Shown here: positions 11,640 to 19,302 of the stretch, in pieces
Layout of the letters: each line of letters starts with the position of its first letter
How positions within the stretch are numbered: position 1 is the stretch's first letter
NCBI RefSeq assembly: GCF_026340675.1
Contig: NZ_JAPEOX010000002.1
Span: forward strand, 2,108,001-2,172,000
Length of the DNA: 64,000 nt
Reading direction: 5' to 3'
DNA from: Streptomyces sp. NBC_01264
Lineage (GTDB): Bacteria; Actinomycetota; Actinomycetes; Streptomycetales; Streptomycetaceae
Notes under the pieces: model-generated
Seen by the model: the letters and a program-made list of their open reading frames with translations, nothing else
What the model was told of the DNA's origin: nothing
Databases searched by the model: none
Translations under genes and position numbers: made by a program

Positions 11640-12131
11640 ATGACCACGGAAGAGGATCGGGGCGCCTCCGCCCTCCCGGCGCGACTGCGCGAACTGCCCA
11701 GCCGGCTGCTCTCACAGGCCTCGACGCACGCCACGCGGCTCGTCACCGAGGGACTGAACGGGGCAGACGCACACAAATGGCATTACGCCACCCTGGTCGC
11801 CCTGGACGAGTTCGGACCCGCGAGCCAGGCGGCCCTGAGCGGCCGCACCGACATTCACCGCAGCGACCTGGTCGCCGTCATCAACGAACTCGCCGCGCGC
11901 GAGCTGGTCGAGCGGACCCCCGACCCCGCCGACCGGCGGCGCAACGTCATCACCCTCACGGCCGCCGGACGGCGCCGGCTGCGCAAGCTGGAGCAACTGC
12001 TCGCCACGGCCCAGGAGGAGCTTCTGTCCCCTTTGTCCGCAAAGGAGCGCGAGCAGCTCGTCGCACTGCTCGGCCGGCTCGTCGCGCACCACGCACCCGG
12101 CGGCCCCACCATGGGAACTGACGACCGGTAA
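11640..12131 (+). CDS. MarR-family transcriptional regulator
   Basis: A 163-residue winged-helix regulator. The segment from LVALDEFGPASQAALSGRTDIHRSDLVAVINEL through RTPDPADRRRNVITLTAAG is the classic MarR HTH plus wing, with the D-x-R-D/R-R-N wing motif intact. The gene is divergent from the haloalkane dehalogenase, which suggests it represses that gene in the absence of a ligand. Confidence 0.9.
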   Translation: MTTEEDRGASALPARLRELPSRLLSQASTHATRLVTEGLNGADAHKWHYATLVALDEFGPASQAALSGRTDIHRSDLVAVINELAARELVERTPDPADRRRNVITLTAAGRRRLRKLEQLLATAQEELLSPLSAKEREQLVALLGRLVAHHAPGGPTMGTDDR

Positions 12132-12209
12132 CACCCGTCGGCGCCACGCCGCCACCCGTCTGCCACACCCAACTCGATCGACATCTCATATCTGAGATAC
12201 GGTGCACCC

Positions 12210-13739
12210 ATGGCAGACGACTACCTCGTACGCATCGGCAAGCTCATCCGTGATGCCCGGCAGCACCGGGGCTGGACACAGAGTCAACTCGCGGACGCCC
12301 TGGGCACCAGCCAGAGCGCCGTGAACCGGATCGAGCGCGGCAACCAGAACATCAGCCTTGAGATGATCGCCCGCATCGGGGAAGCCCTCGACAGCGAAAT
12401 CGTCTCCCTGGGCTACGCCGGTCCGATGCACCTGCGCGTGGTCGGCGGCCGCCGGCTGTCCGGCGCGATCGACGTCAAGACGAGCAAGAACGCGTGCGTG
12501 GCCCTGCTGTGCGCCTCGCTGCTCAACAAGGGCCGTACCGTCCTTCGCCGGGTCGCCCGCATCGAGGAGGTCTACCGCCTCCTGGAGGTCCTGAACTCCA
12601 TCGGCGTCCGCACCCGCTGGATCAACGACGGCGTCGACCTGGAACTCGTACCTCCGGCCCGCCTCGACATGGACGCCATGGACGCGGACGCGGCCCGCCG
12701 CACCCGCAGCATCATCATGTTCCTGGGCCCCCTGCTCCACCGGATGGACCACTTCAAGCTGCCCTACGCCGGCGGCTGCGACCTCGGCACCCGCACCATC
12801 GAGCCGCACATGATCGCCCTGCGCCGCTTCGGCCTGGACATCACCGCGACCGAGGGCATCTACCACGCCCAGGTCGAGGCCGGGATCTCCCCCGACCGCC
12901 CGATCGTGCTGACCGAGCGCGGGGACACGGTCACCGAGAACGCGCTGCTCGCCGCCGCCCGGCACGACGGCACCACCGTCATCCGCAACGCCTCCTCCAA
13001 CTACATGGTCCAGGACCTGTGCTTCTTCCTGGAGGCGCTCGGCGTCCGGGTCGACGGCGTCGGCACCACGACCCTCACCGTCCACGGCGTCCCGAACATC
13101 GACGTGGACGTGGACTACTCCCCCTCGGAGGACCCGGTCGAGGCGATGAGCCTGCTGGCCGCGGCCGTGGTCACGGAGTCCGAACTCACCATCCGCCGGG
13201 TCCCGATCGAGTTCATGGAGATCGAGCTCGCGGTCCTGGAGGAGATGGGCCTCGACCACGACCGCTCCCCCGAGTACACCGCCGACAACGGCCGCACCCG
13301 CCTGGTGGACCTCACCGTCCGCCCGTCGAAGCTCGAAGCGCCGATCGACAAGATCCACCCGATGCCCTTCCCCGGGCTGAACATCGACAACGTCCCCTTC
13401 TTCGCCGCCATCGCGGCCGTGGCCCAGGGCCAGACCCTGATCCACGACTGGGTGTACGACAACCGCGCCATCTACCTCACGGACCTCAACCGCCTCGGCG
13501 GCCGCCTCCAACTCCTGGACCCCCACCGCGTCCTGGTCGAGGGCCCCACCCGCTGGCGCGCGGCGGAGATGATGTGCCCGCCGGCCCTGCGTCCGGCGGT
13601 GGTGGTCCTGCTGGCGATGATGGCGGCCGAGGGCACCTCGGTCCTGCGCAACGTCTACGTCATCAACCGCGGCTACGAGGAACTGGCGGAGCGCCTCAAC
13701 TCGGTGGGCGCGCAGATCGAGATCTTCCGCGACATCTAG
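12210..13739 (+). CDS. XRE-type HTH fused to MurA (UDP-GlcNAc carboxyvinyltransferase) paralogue
   Basis: A 509-residue two-domain protein. Residues 8-66 are an XRE/Cro helix-turn-helix (LIRDARQHRGWTQSQLADAL). Residues ~72-505 form an EPSP-synthase-like MurA fold. The expected active-site features are present: K93-N94 in KTSKNACVALL and C190 in the loop GGCDLGTR, corresponding to the PEP-binding and catalytic Cys of E. coli MurA, so catalytic activity is plausible. Streptomyces carry this as a second MurA besides the housekeeping one. The HTH suggests either DNA binding or a regulatory role tied to UDP-GlcNAc. It is the last clearly chromosomal gene before the accessory element. Confidence 0.85.
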   Translation: MADDYLVRIGKLIRDARQHRGWTQSQLADALGTSQSAVNRIERGNQNISLEMIARIGEALDSEIVSLGYAGPMHLRVVGGRRLSGAIDVKTSKNACVALLCASLLNKGRTVLRRVARIEEVYRLLEVLNSIGVRTRWINDGVDLELVPPARLDMDAMDADAARRTRSIIMFLGPLLHRMDHFKLPYAGGCDLGTRTIEPHMIALRRFGLDITATEGIYHAQVEAGISPDRPIVLTERGDTVTENALLAAARHDGTTVIRNASSNYMVQDLCFFLEALGVRVDGVGTTTLTVHGVPNIDVDVDYSPSEDPVEAMSLLAAAVVTESELTIRRVPIEFMEIELAVLEEMGLDHDRSPEYTADNGRTRLVDLTVRPSKLEAPIDKIHPMPFPGLNIDNVPFFAAIAAVAQGQTLIHDWVYDNRAIYLTDLNRLGGRLQLLDPHRVLVEGPTRWRAAEMMCPPALRPAVVVLLAMMAAEGTSVLRNVYVINRGYEELAERLNSVGAQIEIFRDI

Positions 13740-13912
13740 GAATCAGGACGAACCCGTAAAATTCGGACCTGGCCTGATGTCCAGCCAATCCCCGGGCCGA
13801 CCTGCGGAAATACCCCTCCACGCCTTCCGGCGCCTTCCCGTCGTTTCCGACGCCTTGTGCAGCCGATGTGCAGCGCAGGAATCGAACACTGAAATACCGT
13901 CAGCTAGATCCG

Positions 13913-13948
13913 AGCCCCCGTCACTCCTCACGGAGAGTGGCGGGGGCT
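13913..13948 (+). terminator. Strong terminator downstream of the XRE-MurA gene
   Basis: A 14-bp GC-rich stem (AGCCCCCGTCACTC / GAGTGGCGGGGGCT, one G-U pair) with an 8-nt loop is followed by TTCCTATTTTCT. It ends transcription about 175 nt after the MurA-like gene and lies near the presumed left edge of the accessory element. Confidence 0.85.
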
Positions 13949-14154
13949 TCCTATTTTCTCCGTAAATGTCCAGGCCACAGCTTGGGTTGCTGTTGCTGAC
14001 GAATCGTTTGCCGCTACACACGGTGGTGCTACGGTGGCGCTCGCGGTCGAACATCACGCCCCCCGCGAGGGAGCCGGTGTGCAACCGCCCGGTGCCGAAC
14101 CGTTCAACCCGGCCGGCACCGAATCCAAAAACTTCAAGGGCCCGGACAACGCGA

Positions 14155-14213
14155 AAGGACCCCAGCATCCAGGGACGGGTACCACCGTCCCATTCCAAGA
14201 AGCTGGGGTCCTT
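14155..14213. repeat. Nested inverted repeats upstream of the wHTH replication-type gene
   Basis: The outer arms AAGGACCCCAGC (14155-14166) and GCTGGGGTCCTT (14202-14213) are perfect complements. An inner stem GGGACGG / CCGTCCC (14172-14178, 14185-14191) sits inside. The structure may be a terminator, attenuator or protein site 74 bp ahead of the next gene. The surrounding 13740-14286 contains no gene that I can support apart from this and the terminator at 13913. Confidence 0.6.
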
Positions 14214-14286
14214 CTGCGGTGAAGCGGCCTCCACCTCGCGTCGTCTGCCCTTGCAGGGGCTCGCGTCGCTGCCCACGGAGATACCC

Positions 14287-15678
14287 GTGAACACGCTTAG
14301 TTTGCCATGCCCGGACACCGAAACGCGAGCCGATCGCCCGTTTCGCGCTGTCGCATCTGCCACGCCCGCCGTGACCAGCCCGGCCCCCCGCCGCAGCCCT
14401 CGCGGCCCCGTGGAGTACCTCTTCACCCCCGTGCCCGACGCCCTCGTATTCGATCAGCGGGCCGCCGACGCCGTACGCACCTGGTGGATGTACGTCCACC
14501 GCATCAGCAAGCGCACCAACGCCGTCGAAATTTCCTGGCGCGAGCTGGCCGAGCAGTGCGGCCGTGACCGTCAGTGGGTTAAGTCTTGGGGCCACAAGGC
14601 CCACAACCTGGGTTGGGCCACCATCACCGAGGCGCCCGGCGGCGTGAACCTGATCGTTCTGCACGAAGACCGCGAGATCCACGTTGCCTACCGCCAGGTG
14701 GCCGGCGGAGACCGTGAGTTCTTCACCCACACCGACCACGCCACGCCCTCTGCCCGCGCCGAACGCGCGCAGAACCGTCCCACCCCCGGGATCATTTCTT
14801 CGGCTCCTTGGACCCGGATGAGAAATCACCAGGTGCCGGATGAGAAATCATCCGCTCTCCCACCTGCGGAAACGGGTTGCTCTACTACGCGGGCATACGC
14901 CCGCACACGCGAAACCCGCGCGCACGAGACCCCGCAATGCAACGCGGGCGGGGGTGGATCGGTGGAGCAGGCGGAGGAGCCGGTGGAGCCCTCGGTGAAG
15001 CTGGCCCGAGGAACCCGGCCCGCTGCGCGGCCGGTGAAGCGCCGGGAGCGTCCGATGCCGCCCCGCCCGCAGATCGACCCCCGGTTGCAGGAGCTGCGCC
15101 GCGAGCTGTCCCGCGCCAAGATCGCCGTTCGCTGGCACGGCATGGACTCCATCGAGACCGGCATGGTCCTGGAGCTGCTGGACGACCTCGGAGCCGAGCA
15201 GATGGCTTGGATCGCCTCGAAGACGACCGCCGCCGCTGTGGCGGCCGGGAAACAGCCCGCCCATCACGTCCGCGCTTACCTCGGGACCTGGGCCCAGCAC
15301 GCCCCCGTTGTCGGCTTCGGTGACCGCCAGGAGCTGCCGGTGATTTCCGCGAAATGCACGGTGCACCCCGCGATGTCGAACCCCTGTGAGCTGTGCGTGG
15401 CCGCGCGGAACCTTCCGGCCCGGTCGGACTTCCTTCAGGCCCCCGGCCTGGACGAGCCCGACCCCGAGGACACAGCGGAGGGTGCCGAGTTCGTCGCCAG
15501 CCTGCGCCGGAAGCGGGAGGTGGCCGCTGCCGAAGGCCGCCGGGTGGGTGCCCCGTCGCACTACGAGGTCCGCCGCCTGGACAACGCCGGGGCAGTGGCC
15601 TACGACCCCGCCCCGCTGCTGATCCGTGAGCCCACCGAGGCCGAGCGCCTGGTGGACCTGGGCGGGTGGTCGCAGTGA
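14287..15678 (+). CDS. wHTH protein, possible plasmid/AICE replication or regulatory protein
   Basis: A 463-residue protein starting at GTG 14287, with GGAG eight nt upstream. Residues ~40-140 look like a winged-helix domain (VRTWWMYVHRISKRTNAVEI through ELAEQCGRDRQWVKSW), of the kind found in helix-turn-helix proteins of Streptomyces plasmids and integrative elements. A basic low-complexity linker follows. The C-terminal part has a compact helical domain and a zinc-finger-like CTVHPAMSNPCELC segment near residues 355-370. I do not recognise a specific family. Its position at the start of the element and the HTH suggest a DNA-binding initiator or regulator. Confidence 0.6.
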   Translation: MNTLSLPCPDTETRADRPFRAVASATPAVTSPAPRRSPRGPVEYLFTPVPDALVFDQRAADAVRTWWMYVHRISKRTNAVEISWRELAEQCGRDRQWVKSWGHKAHNLGWATITEAPGGVNLIVLHEDREIHVAYRQVAGGDREFFTHTDHATPSARAERAQNRPTPGIISSAPWTRMRNHQVPDEKSSALPPAETGCSTTRAYARTRETRAHETPQCNAGGGGSVEQAEEPVEPSVKLARGTRPAARPVKRRERPMPPRPQIDPRLQELRRELSRAKIAVRWHGMDSIETGMVLELLDDLGAEQMAWIASKTTAAAVAAGKQPAHHVRAYLGTWAQHAPVVGFGDRQELPVISAKCTVHPAMSNPCELCVAARNLPARSDFLQAPGLDEPDPEDTAEGAEFVASLRRKREVAAAEGRRVGAPSHYEVRRLDNAGAVAYDPAPLLIREPTEAERLVDLGGWSQ

Positions 15679-15857
15679 CCCCGGAGCCCTGTGCGAGCTC
15701 GGCGTGCGCCGAGGCCGACCCGACGTCCCCGTGCGTGTGCCGCTGCGGCGGCTGGGGCCACGCCTCCAAGACGCAGCCACCGCTGTTCACCCGCGTGGCA
15801 GTCGGCGGGGACATGGTGAAGCCCCGGCCGCCGCAGGGCAGTAGCCGGGGCCCGTGA
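15675..15857 (+). CDS. Small Cys-rich protein
   Basis: Sixty residues from a GTG that overlaps the previous stop (GTGA). The N-terminal half has five Cys (EPCASSACAEADPTSPCVCRC) followed by GGWGH, compatible with a small metal-binding knuckle; the tail is basic. No family is recognised. Translational coupling to the preceding wHTH gene is the main support for it being real. Confidence 0.45.
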   Translation: MTPEPCASSACAEADPTSPCVCRCGGWGHASKTQPPLFTRVAVGGDMVKPRPPQGSSRGP

Positions 15858-15866
15858 AGAACTTCG

Positions 15867-16088
15867 CTACTCGGTGGCCGACGTGGGCTTCGCCTCCGGC
15901 TGCTCGACCTCGGCGACCAGCTTGGGCTCCCCGATCGCTTCGACTGCCAGCCGGTACCAGTCAACGGGCACGACAGCGACGGTCTCGGTCTTGTACTGCC
16001 GCGCGATCACGACGCCGTTGAAGTCGCGGACGTACCGAACGACCTTCGCCCAGTGCACCCGTACGTCGTTCGAGGTCATTTTCCACAT
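15867..16088 (-). CDS. Phd/YefM-like antitoxin or small DNA-binding protein
   Basis: About 73 residues. The core, from DVRVHWAKVVRYVRDFNGVV through ARQYKTETVAVVPVDWYR, matches the Phd/YefM antitoxin pattern: a W-x-x-V/L helix, a strand with an R-x-K/N turn, a V-V-P step, then a D-W-Y helix. No toxin gene is adjacent. Several starts are possible (16097, 16088, 16079); none has a clear ribosome site. Palindromes just upstream suggest autorepression. It could also be an orphan regulator. Confidence 0.55.
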   Translation of the reverse strand: MWKMTSNDVRVHWAKVVRYVRDFNGVVIARQYKTETVAVVPVDWYRLAVEAIGEPKLVAEVEQPEAKPTSATE

Positions 16089-16112
16089 GCGCCGCATCGT
16101 ACGGGTTGGGCG

Positions 16113-16147
16113 ACTCAACCGAAATGGTTGAGTCGGTTGACTCAACC
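16113..16147. promoter_or_regulatory. Paired palindromic operator for the Phd-like gene
   Basis: ACTCAACC-gaaat-GGTTGAGT (16113-16133) is followed directly by GGTTGA-C-TCAACC (16135-16147). The four half-sites share the word GGTTGA/TCAACC, the arrangement expected for cooperative binding by a small dimeric repressor such as a Phd-family antitoxin. Between here and 16520 the only other structure seen is the hairpin at 16450. Confidence 0.7.
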
Positions 16148-16449
16148 GACATTTTGAGTGCAGGCTCTACCCGAGCAACACCGCAGGACTAACACCGGGA
16201 GCAGTGGCCGGAGTTGAACCTAGAGGACTTATCGCACAAAACGTACCGACTCGGACAGCTCCGGATGGCCTCGGCGTGAGGGAGTCCCGAAGGTCGGCCG
16301 TTCTTTGAGAACTAAATCGGCTGACTGGCCTCGAACCACTCGCTGCACACGGCGGGCAGGCGGGCCGGAGATGCCAAGGGCGGCCCCAGTGGGGCGCTTC
16401 AACAGGCGACGGAGCAACACCGTCCCCGCCCACGCACGACAACGAAAAC

Positions 16450-16485
16450 GCCCCCGGCCGCTGCGCTAACAGCGGGATCGGGGGC
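16450..16485 (+). terminator. Terminator or attenuator before the small-gene operon
   Basis: GCCCCCG (16450-16456) pairs with CGGGGGC (16479-16485), with an inner CGCTG/CAGCG stem. It is located 34 nt before the first of a chain of overlapping small genes. It could stop upstream transcription or act as a leader attenuator. Confidence 0.55.
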
Positions 16486-16519
16486 TCCGACAGACACCCC
16501 TGCCACACAGGAGCACGTC

Positions 16520-16615
16520 GTGAACCGAACCGTACCCGCGGTCCCGCCCGTGGATCGCACCAGCCCCAGGACGAAGGCCGCCGCCGAGCGCATCGTGCGG
16601 GGGTGGACCCGATGA
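16520..16615 (+). CDS. 31-residue micro-protein, first gene of overlapping chain
   Basis: GTG start with GGAG six nt upstream. The peptide is basic and Pro-rich and ends RIVRGWTR. Its stop overlaps the next start (ATGA). Function is unknown; the good ribosome site and the overlap with the following gene support translation. Confidence 0.4.
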   Translation: MNRTVPAVPPVDRTSPRTKAAAERIVRGWTR

Positions 16616-16812
16616 GCCGCCGGTCCCGCGTCCGCGGCGTGATCGGTCAGCTGGAGATCGGCCTGGAGCACATCCCGCAGGCCCTCCCGCGCGACATCAC
16701 CCCGGCCCAGAAGCAGCACACCGCGCAGCTCAAGGAAGCGCGAGAGCGGCAGCGCGCCGCCGGGCGGCTGCACCACGACATCACCGTCCAGTTCTTCCGG
16801 GGGGAGTCGTGA
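16612..16812 (+). CDS. Small basic protein
   Basis: Sixty-six residues, basic and predicted helical (VIGQLEIGLEHIPQALPRDI, then AQLKEARERQRAAGRLHHDI). It overlaps both neighbours by four nt. No family is recognised; small basic helical proteins like this are common ahead of DUF2637 genes in Streptomyces elements. Confidence 0.5.
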   Translation: MSRRSRVRGVIGQLEIGLEHIPQALPRDITPAQKQHTAQLKEARERQRAAGRLHHDITVQFFRGES

Positions 16813-16910
16813 ACCCCGACGACAAGGCCGGCTGCGGCTCGGTCCTCGTAAATCTCGTCGTCGTCCTCTTCGTGGTCTGGCTGGCCCTGCACGTTGGGAC
16901 CGGCTCGTGA
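16809..16910 (+). CDS. 33-residue single-span membrane peptide
   Basis: GTG start overlapping the previous stop. Residues ~10-30 (GSVLVNLVVVLFVVWLALHV) form one transmembrane helix with a short charged N-terminus. It is flanked by GTGA overlaps on both sides, which supports it being translated. Function unknown. Confidence 0.5.
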   Translation: MNPDDKAGCGSVLVNLVVVLFVVWLALHVGTGS

Positions 16911-17047
16911 ACGATCACCGGCGCCTCGCCGACGCCATCCGCTTGACGGTCATCCGCCGCCGAATCCAGCAACTCCGCCAGCACCACCAGATCCACGGAC
17001 GCCTACGACTTGGCGGCCCCAGCACCACCGAAAGGAAGGTCCGGTGA
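16907..17047 (+). CDS. Small Arg/Gln/His-rich protein
   Basis: Forty-six residues, rich in Arg, Gln and His (VIRRRIQQLRQHHQIHGRLR), starting at a GTG that overlaps the previous stop and ending in GTGA overlap with the DUF2637 gene. It may bind nucleic acid. No family is recognised. Confidence 0.45.
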   Translation: MNDHRRLADAIRLTVIRRRIQQLRQHHQIHGRLRLGGPSTTERKVR

Positions 17048-18306
17048 CGGTCCGTCCAGAAATGACGAGGGCCCAGCAGGTTCTCGTGGGCGTCGTCGCC
17101 GTCGGCGCCGTCGTCATCGCCGGTATCGGCTTCGCGGGCTCGTACGGGGCAGTCCGCGCACTCGCGGCGAAGAAGGGGTTCGGGACCTTCGCGCTGTTCT
17201 TCCCGATCGGGATCGACGCGGGGATCATCGTCCTCCTGGCGCTCGACTTGTTGCTGTCGTGGATCCGGATTCCGTTCCCGCTACTGCGCCAGACGGCGTG
17301 GTTGCTGACCGCGGCGACAATCGCGTTCAACGGGGCCGCGGCCTGGCCCGACCCGCTCGGTGTCGGCATGCATGCCGTGATCCCGCTCCTCTTCGTGGTC
17401 ACCGTGGAGGCCGCCCGGCACGGCGTCGGCCGGATCGCCGACATCACCGCCGACCGCGACATGGACGGGGTCCGCTTCACGCGGTGGCTGCTCTCCCCGG
17501 TCCCCACGTTCAAGCTGTGGCGCCGGATGAAGCTGTGGGAACTGCGCTCCTACGAACAGGCCGTCGACATGGAGCAGGACCGCCTGATCTATCAGGCCCG
17601 CCTCGCCGCGAAGTACGGCCGAGCTTGGCGCCACAAGGCGCCGGTGGGGGCGCTGCTCCCGCTCCGCCTGGCCAGGGTCGGTGTACCGCTCGCCGACACC
17701 GCACCCGCCGGCCTCGCCGCCGCGGGGATCTCGATTCAGTGGCGCCCGGTGGCAGTGGCCCCAGTCCCCGACTTTCCTGCGGAACTCCCCCCGGGGTTCG
17801 AGGAGCACGCGGTGGCCGCCCTGGAGGTCGCGGCCTGGCGGGTGCCGGTCCTGGCCGAGGACAAGGCCGGACGGGGCCGGGAGGAGGTCACCGCCCGCGT
17901 CTCGTACGAAGACCCCGAGAAGGAGGGCCTGGACGACTGCGAGGACACCGGACAGGCCGACACCGGACAGGCCGAAGAACCTGCGGGAGAACCTGCAACC
18001 GGGCCGGAAGGTCAGGGCCGAAGTGACGATGCCGACGAGTCGACATTGCAGCAGGTGGCTTCGGCCCCGTCCGGCTCCGTCGCTCCGCCCCGCCAGGACA
18101 CCCGCGTATCCACCGCGCTCACCTTCGGCAACGAGATGCGGGCCGCGTACGCGGAACACGAGAAGCGAGAACTGTCCGCGGCCTGGTCCCGGTCCCGCAC
18201 CGACGCCGAACCGCTCACCGCGGCCGACTTCGTGACCAAGCACAACACCACCACGCGGAAGCTGCGGGAGGCCCTGAAGGCGTTCCCGGCTCCGACCACC
18301 GCCTGA
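17044..18306 (+). CDS. DUF2637 membrane protein (Spd-like)
   Basis: A 420-residue protein starting at GTG 17044, with AAGGAAGG upstream. Residues ~10-135 hold four or five membrane helices with the DUF2637 hallmark (GFAGSYGAVRALA, FPIGIDAGI, WPDPLGVGMHAVIPLLFV). A cytoplasmic region (RRMKLWELRSYEQAVDMEQ) follows, then an acidic linker, then a C-terminal HTH-like end (TAADFVTKHNTTTRKLREAL). DUF2637 proteins are recurrent in Streptomyces plasmids and integrative elements and are often counted among spread (Spd) proteins; the role in intramycelial spreading is inferred. It leads a membrane-protein operon reaching to 20252. Confidence 0.8.
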   Translation: MTVRPEMTRAQQVLVGVVAVGAVVIAGIGFAGSYGAVRALAAKKGFGTFALFFPIGIDAGIIVLLALDLLLSWIRIPFPLLRQTAWLLTAATIAFNGAAAWPDPLGVGMHAVIPLLFVVTVEAARHGVGRIADITADRDMDGVRFTRWLLSPVPTFKLWRRMKLWELRSYEQAVDMEQDRLIYQARLAAKYGRAWRHKAPVGALLPLRLARVGVPLADTAPAGLAAAGISIQWRPVAVAPVPDFPAELPPGFEEHAVAALEVAAWRVPVLAEDKAGRGREEVTARVSYEDPEKEGLDDCEDTGQADTGQAEEPAGEPATGPEGQGRSDDADESTLQQVASAPSGSVAPPRQDTRVSTALTFGNEMRAAYAEHEKRELSAAWSRSRTDAEPLTAADFVTKHNTTTRKLREALKAFPAPTTA

Positions 18307-18415
18307 CCCGAACACGCAACCGCCCGGCCGCAGAGCTTCACTTCGCAGGCGTTTCTCTGCGGCCGGGCCCGCCCCAGAAGGGACAGACCAAGCATGACGT
18401 ACATAGAGCCCCACC

Positions 18416-18775
18416 ATGGACGGGACCCGATTCCCGTCCTGCCCCCCCGACGCCCACCACGCCGTGGACTGGGCCCGGGTGAAGCGGTCGATCCGCGCGC
18501 TTCGCCCCGTCCGTTCGGCAGGTGTCGTGTCCGTCGGTCTCTTCGGGGCCGTGGTCTGGGCCGAGCGGGTCGCCGCGCCCGTGGCCGCCGCGCGGAGCGT
18601 GGACACCGCGTTCGCCATCGCCTTCTGGGTGTCGATGGTGTGCGCTATCGGTATGGCGACCGGCAGCCGGATGCGCAGGTGGTCCAGTGCCGTCCTGCTG
18701 TTCGCCGCGGTGGGCGGAACGCTCCTCGCCGCCCCGACCCGTCACCTGATCTCCGCGTGGATTGTGGGGGCCTGA
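18416..18775 (+). CDS. Small membrane protein of the Spd-like operon
   Basis: A 119-residue protein with three predicted membrane helices (VVSVGLFGAVVWAERVAAPV; FAIAFWVSMVCAIGMATG; SSAVLLFAAVGGTLLAA). It lies two nt upstream of the next membrane gene. No named family is recognised. By context it may assemble with the DUF2637 and downstream proteins. Confidence 0.6.
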   Translation: MDGTRFPSCPPDAHHAVDWARVKRSIRALRPVRSAGVVSVGLFGAVVWAERVAAPVAAARSVDTAFAIAFWVSMVCAIGMATGSRMRRWSSAVLLFAAVGGTLLAAPTRHLISAWIVGA

Positions 18776-18777
18776 CC

Positions 18778-19302
18778 ATGGATCTGATCGAGATCACCCA
18801 CGTCGTCACCCGGGCCGGCGCCGCCTTCGGTTTCTGCCTGATGGTCATCACCGGGGCCATCATTTTCTACGCCAACGGCCGCACCTTCACGGTGCTGAAG
18901 AACCGCCGGTTCTGGCTTCCCTGGGCCTCGTCCTTCCTGGTTATGGTGCTGTCCTCGGCGGTCATTGGCGGCATCGTCGGCAACGTGTCCGGTGCGTTCA
19001 CCGGCAGCGGCAACAAGCTGGGCCAGGAGATCGGCAGCGTCGCCATCGGGCAGGAAGGTGCCGGGGCGGTCGAGCTATCCACCGGCGAGGTGCTCGGCTA
19101 CTCCGGTTCGTGGATCGCGTTCACGCTGGTGATCCTGCTCGGACTCTTTATCTGGTTCGCAAAGGGCTGGGGGGAGCGCGCGCTGGCGATCTCCGGCGCC
19201 CTGACCGGCTCGACCTGGGGCATCGCCTCCTCCCTCGGCGGCCTCGCGTCGATGATCGGCGTCCCGCTGATGACCTGGGTGGGCGAAGGACTGATCGGCT
19301 GA
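18778..19302 (+). CDS. Small four-helix membrane protein
   Basis: A 174-residue protein with about four membrane segments, glycine-rich in the second and last, reminiscent of small pore or secretion-channel subunits, though no family is assigned. The region around GNVSGAFTGSGNKLGQEIG is probably a loop. The stop overlaps the next start (TGATG). It is probably a partner of the DUF2637 protein in a membrane complex. Confidence 0.6.
   Translation: MDLIEITHVVTRAGAAFGFCLMVITGAIIFYANGRTFTVLKNRRFWLPWASSFLVMVLSSAVIGGIVGNVSGAFTGSGNKLGQEIGSVAIGQEGAGAVELSTGEVLGYSGSWIAFTLVILLGLFIWFAKGWGERALAISGALTGSTWGIASSLGGLASMIGVPLMTWVGEGLIG

Noticed and set aside
13860..13910. tRNA 3'-end remnant on the minus strand (contains GTTCGATTCCTGC)
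   Set aside because: The T-loop word is present, but the five bases before it (CAGTG) cannot pair with CCTGC, and no D-arm or anticodon arm follows.
16195..16235. tRNA-like T-arm (AGGTTCAACTCCGG on the minus strand)
   Set aside because: Stem positions do not pair beyond two bases and no acceptor or anticodon stem is found nearby.
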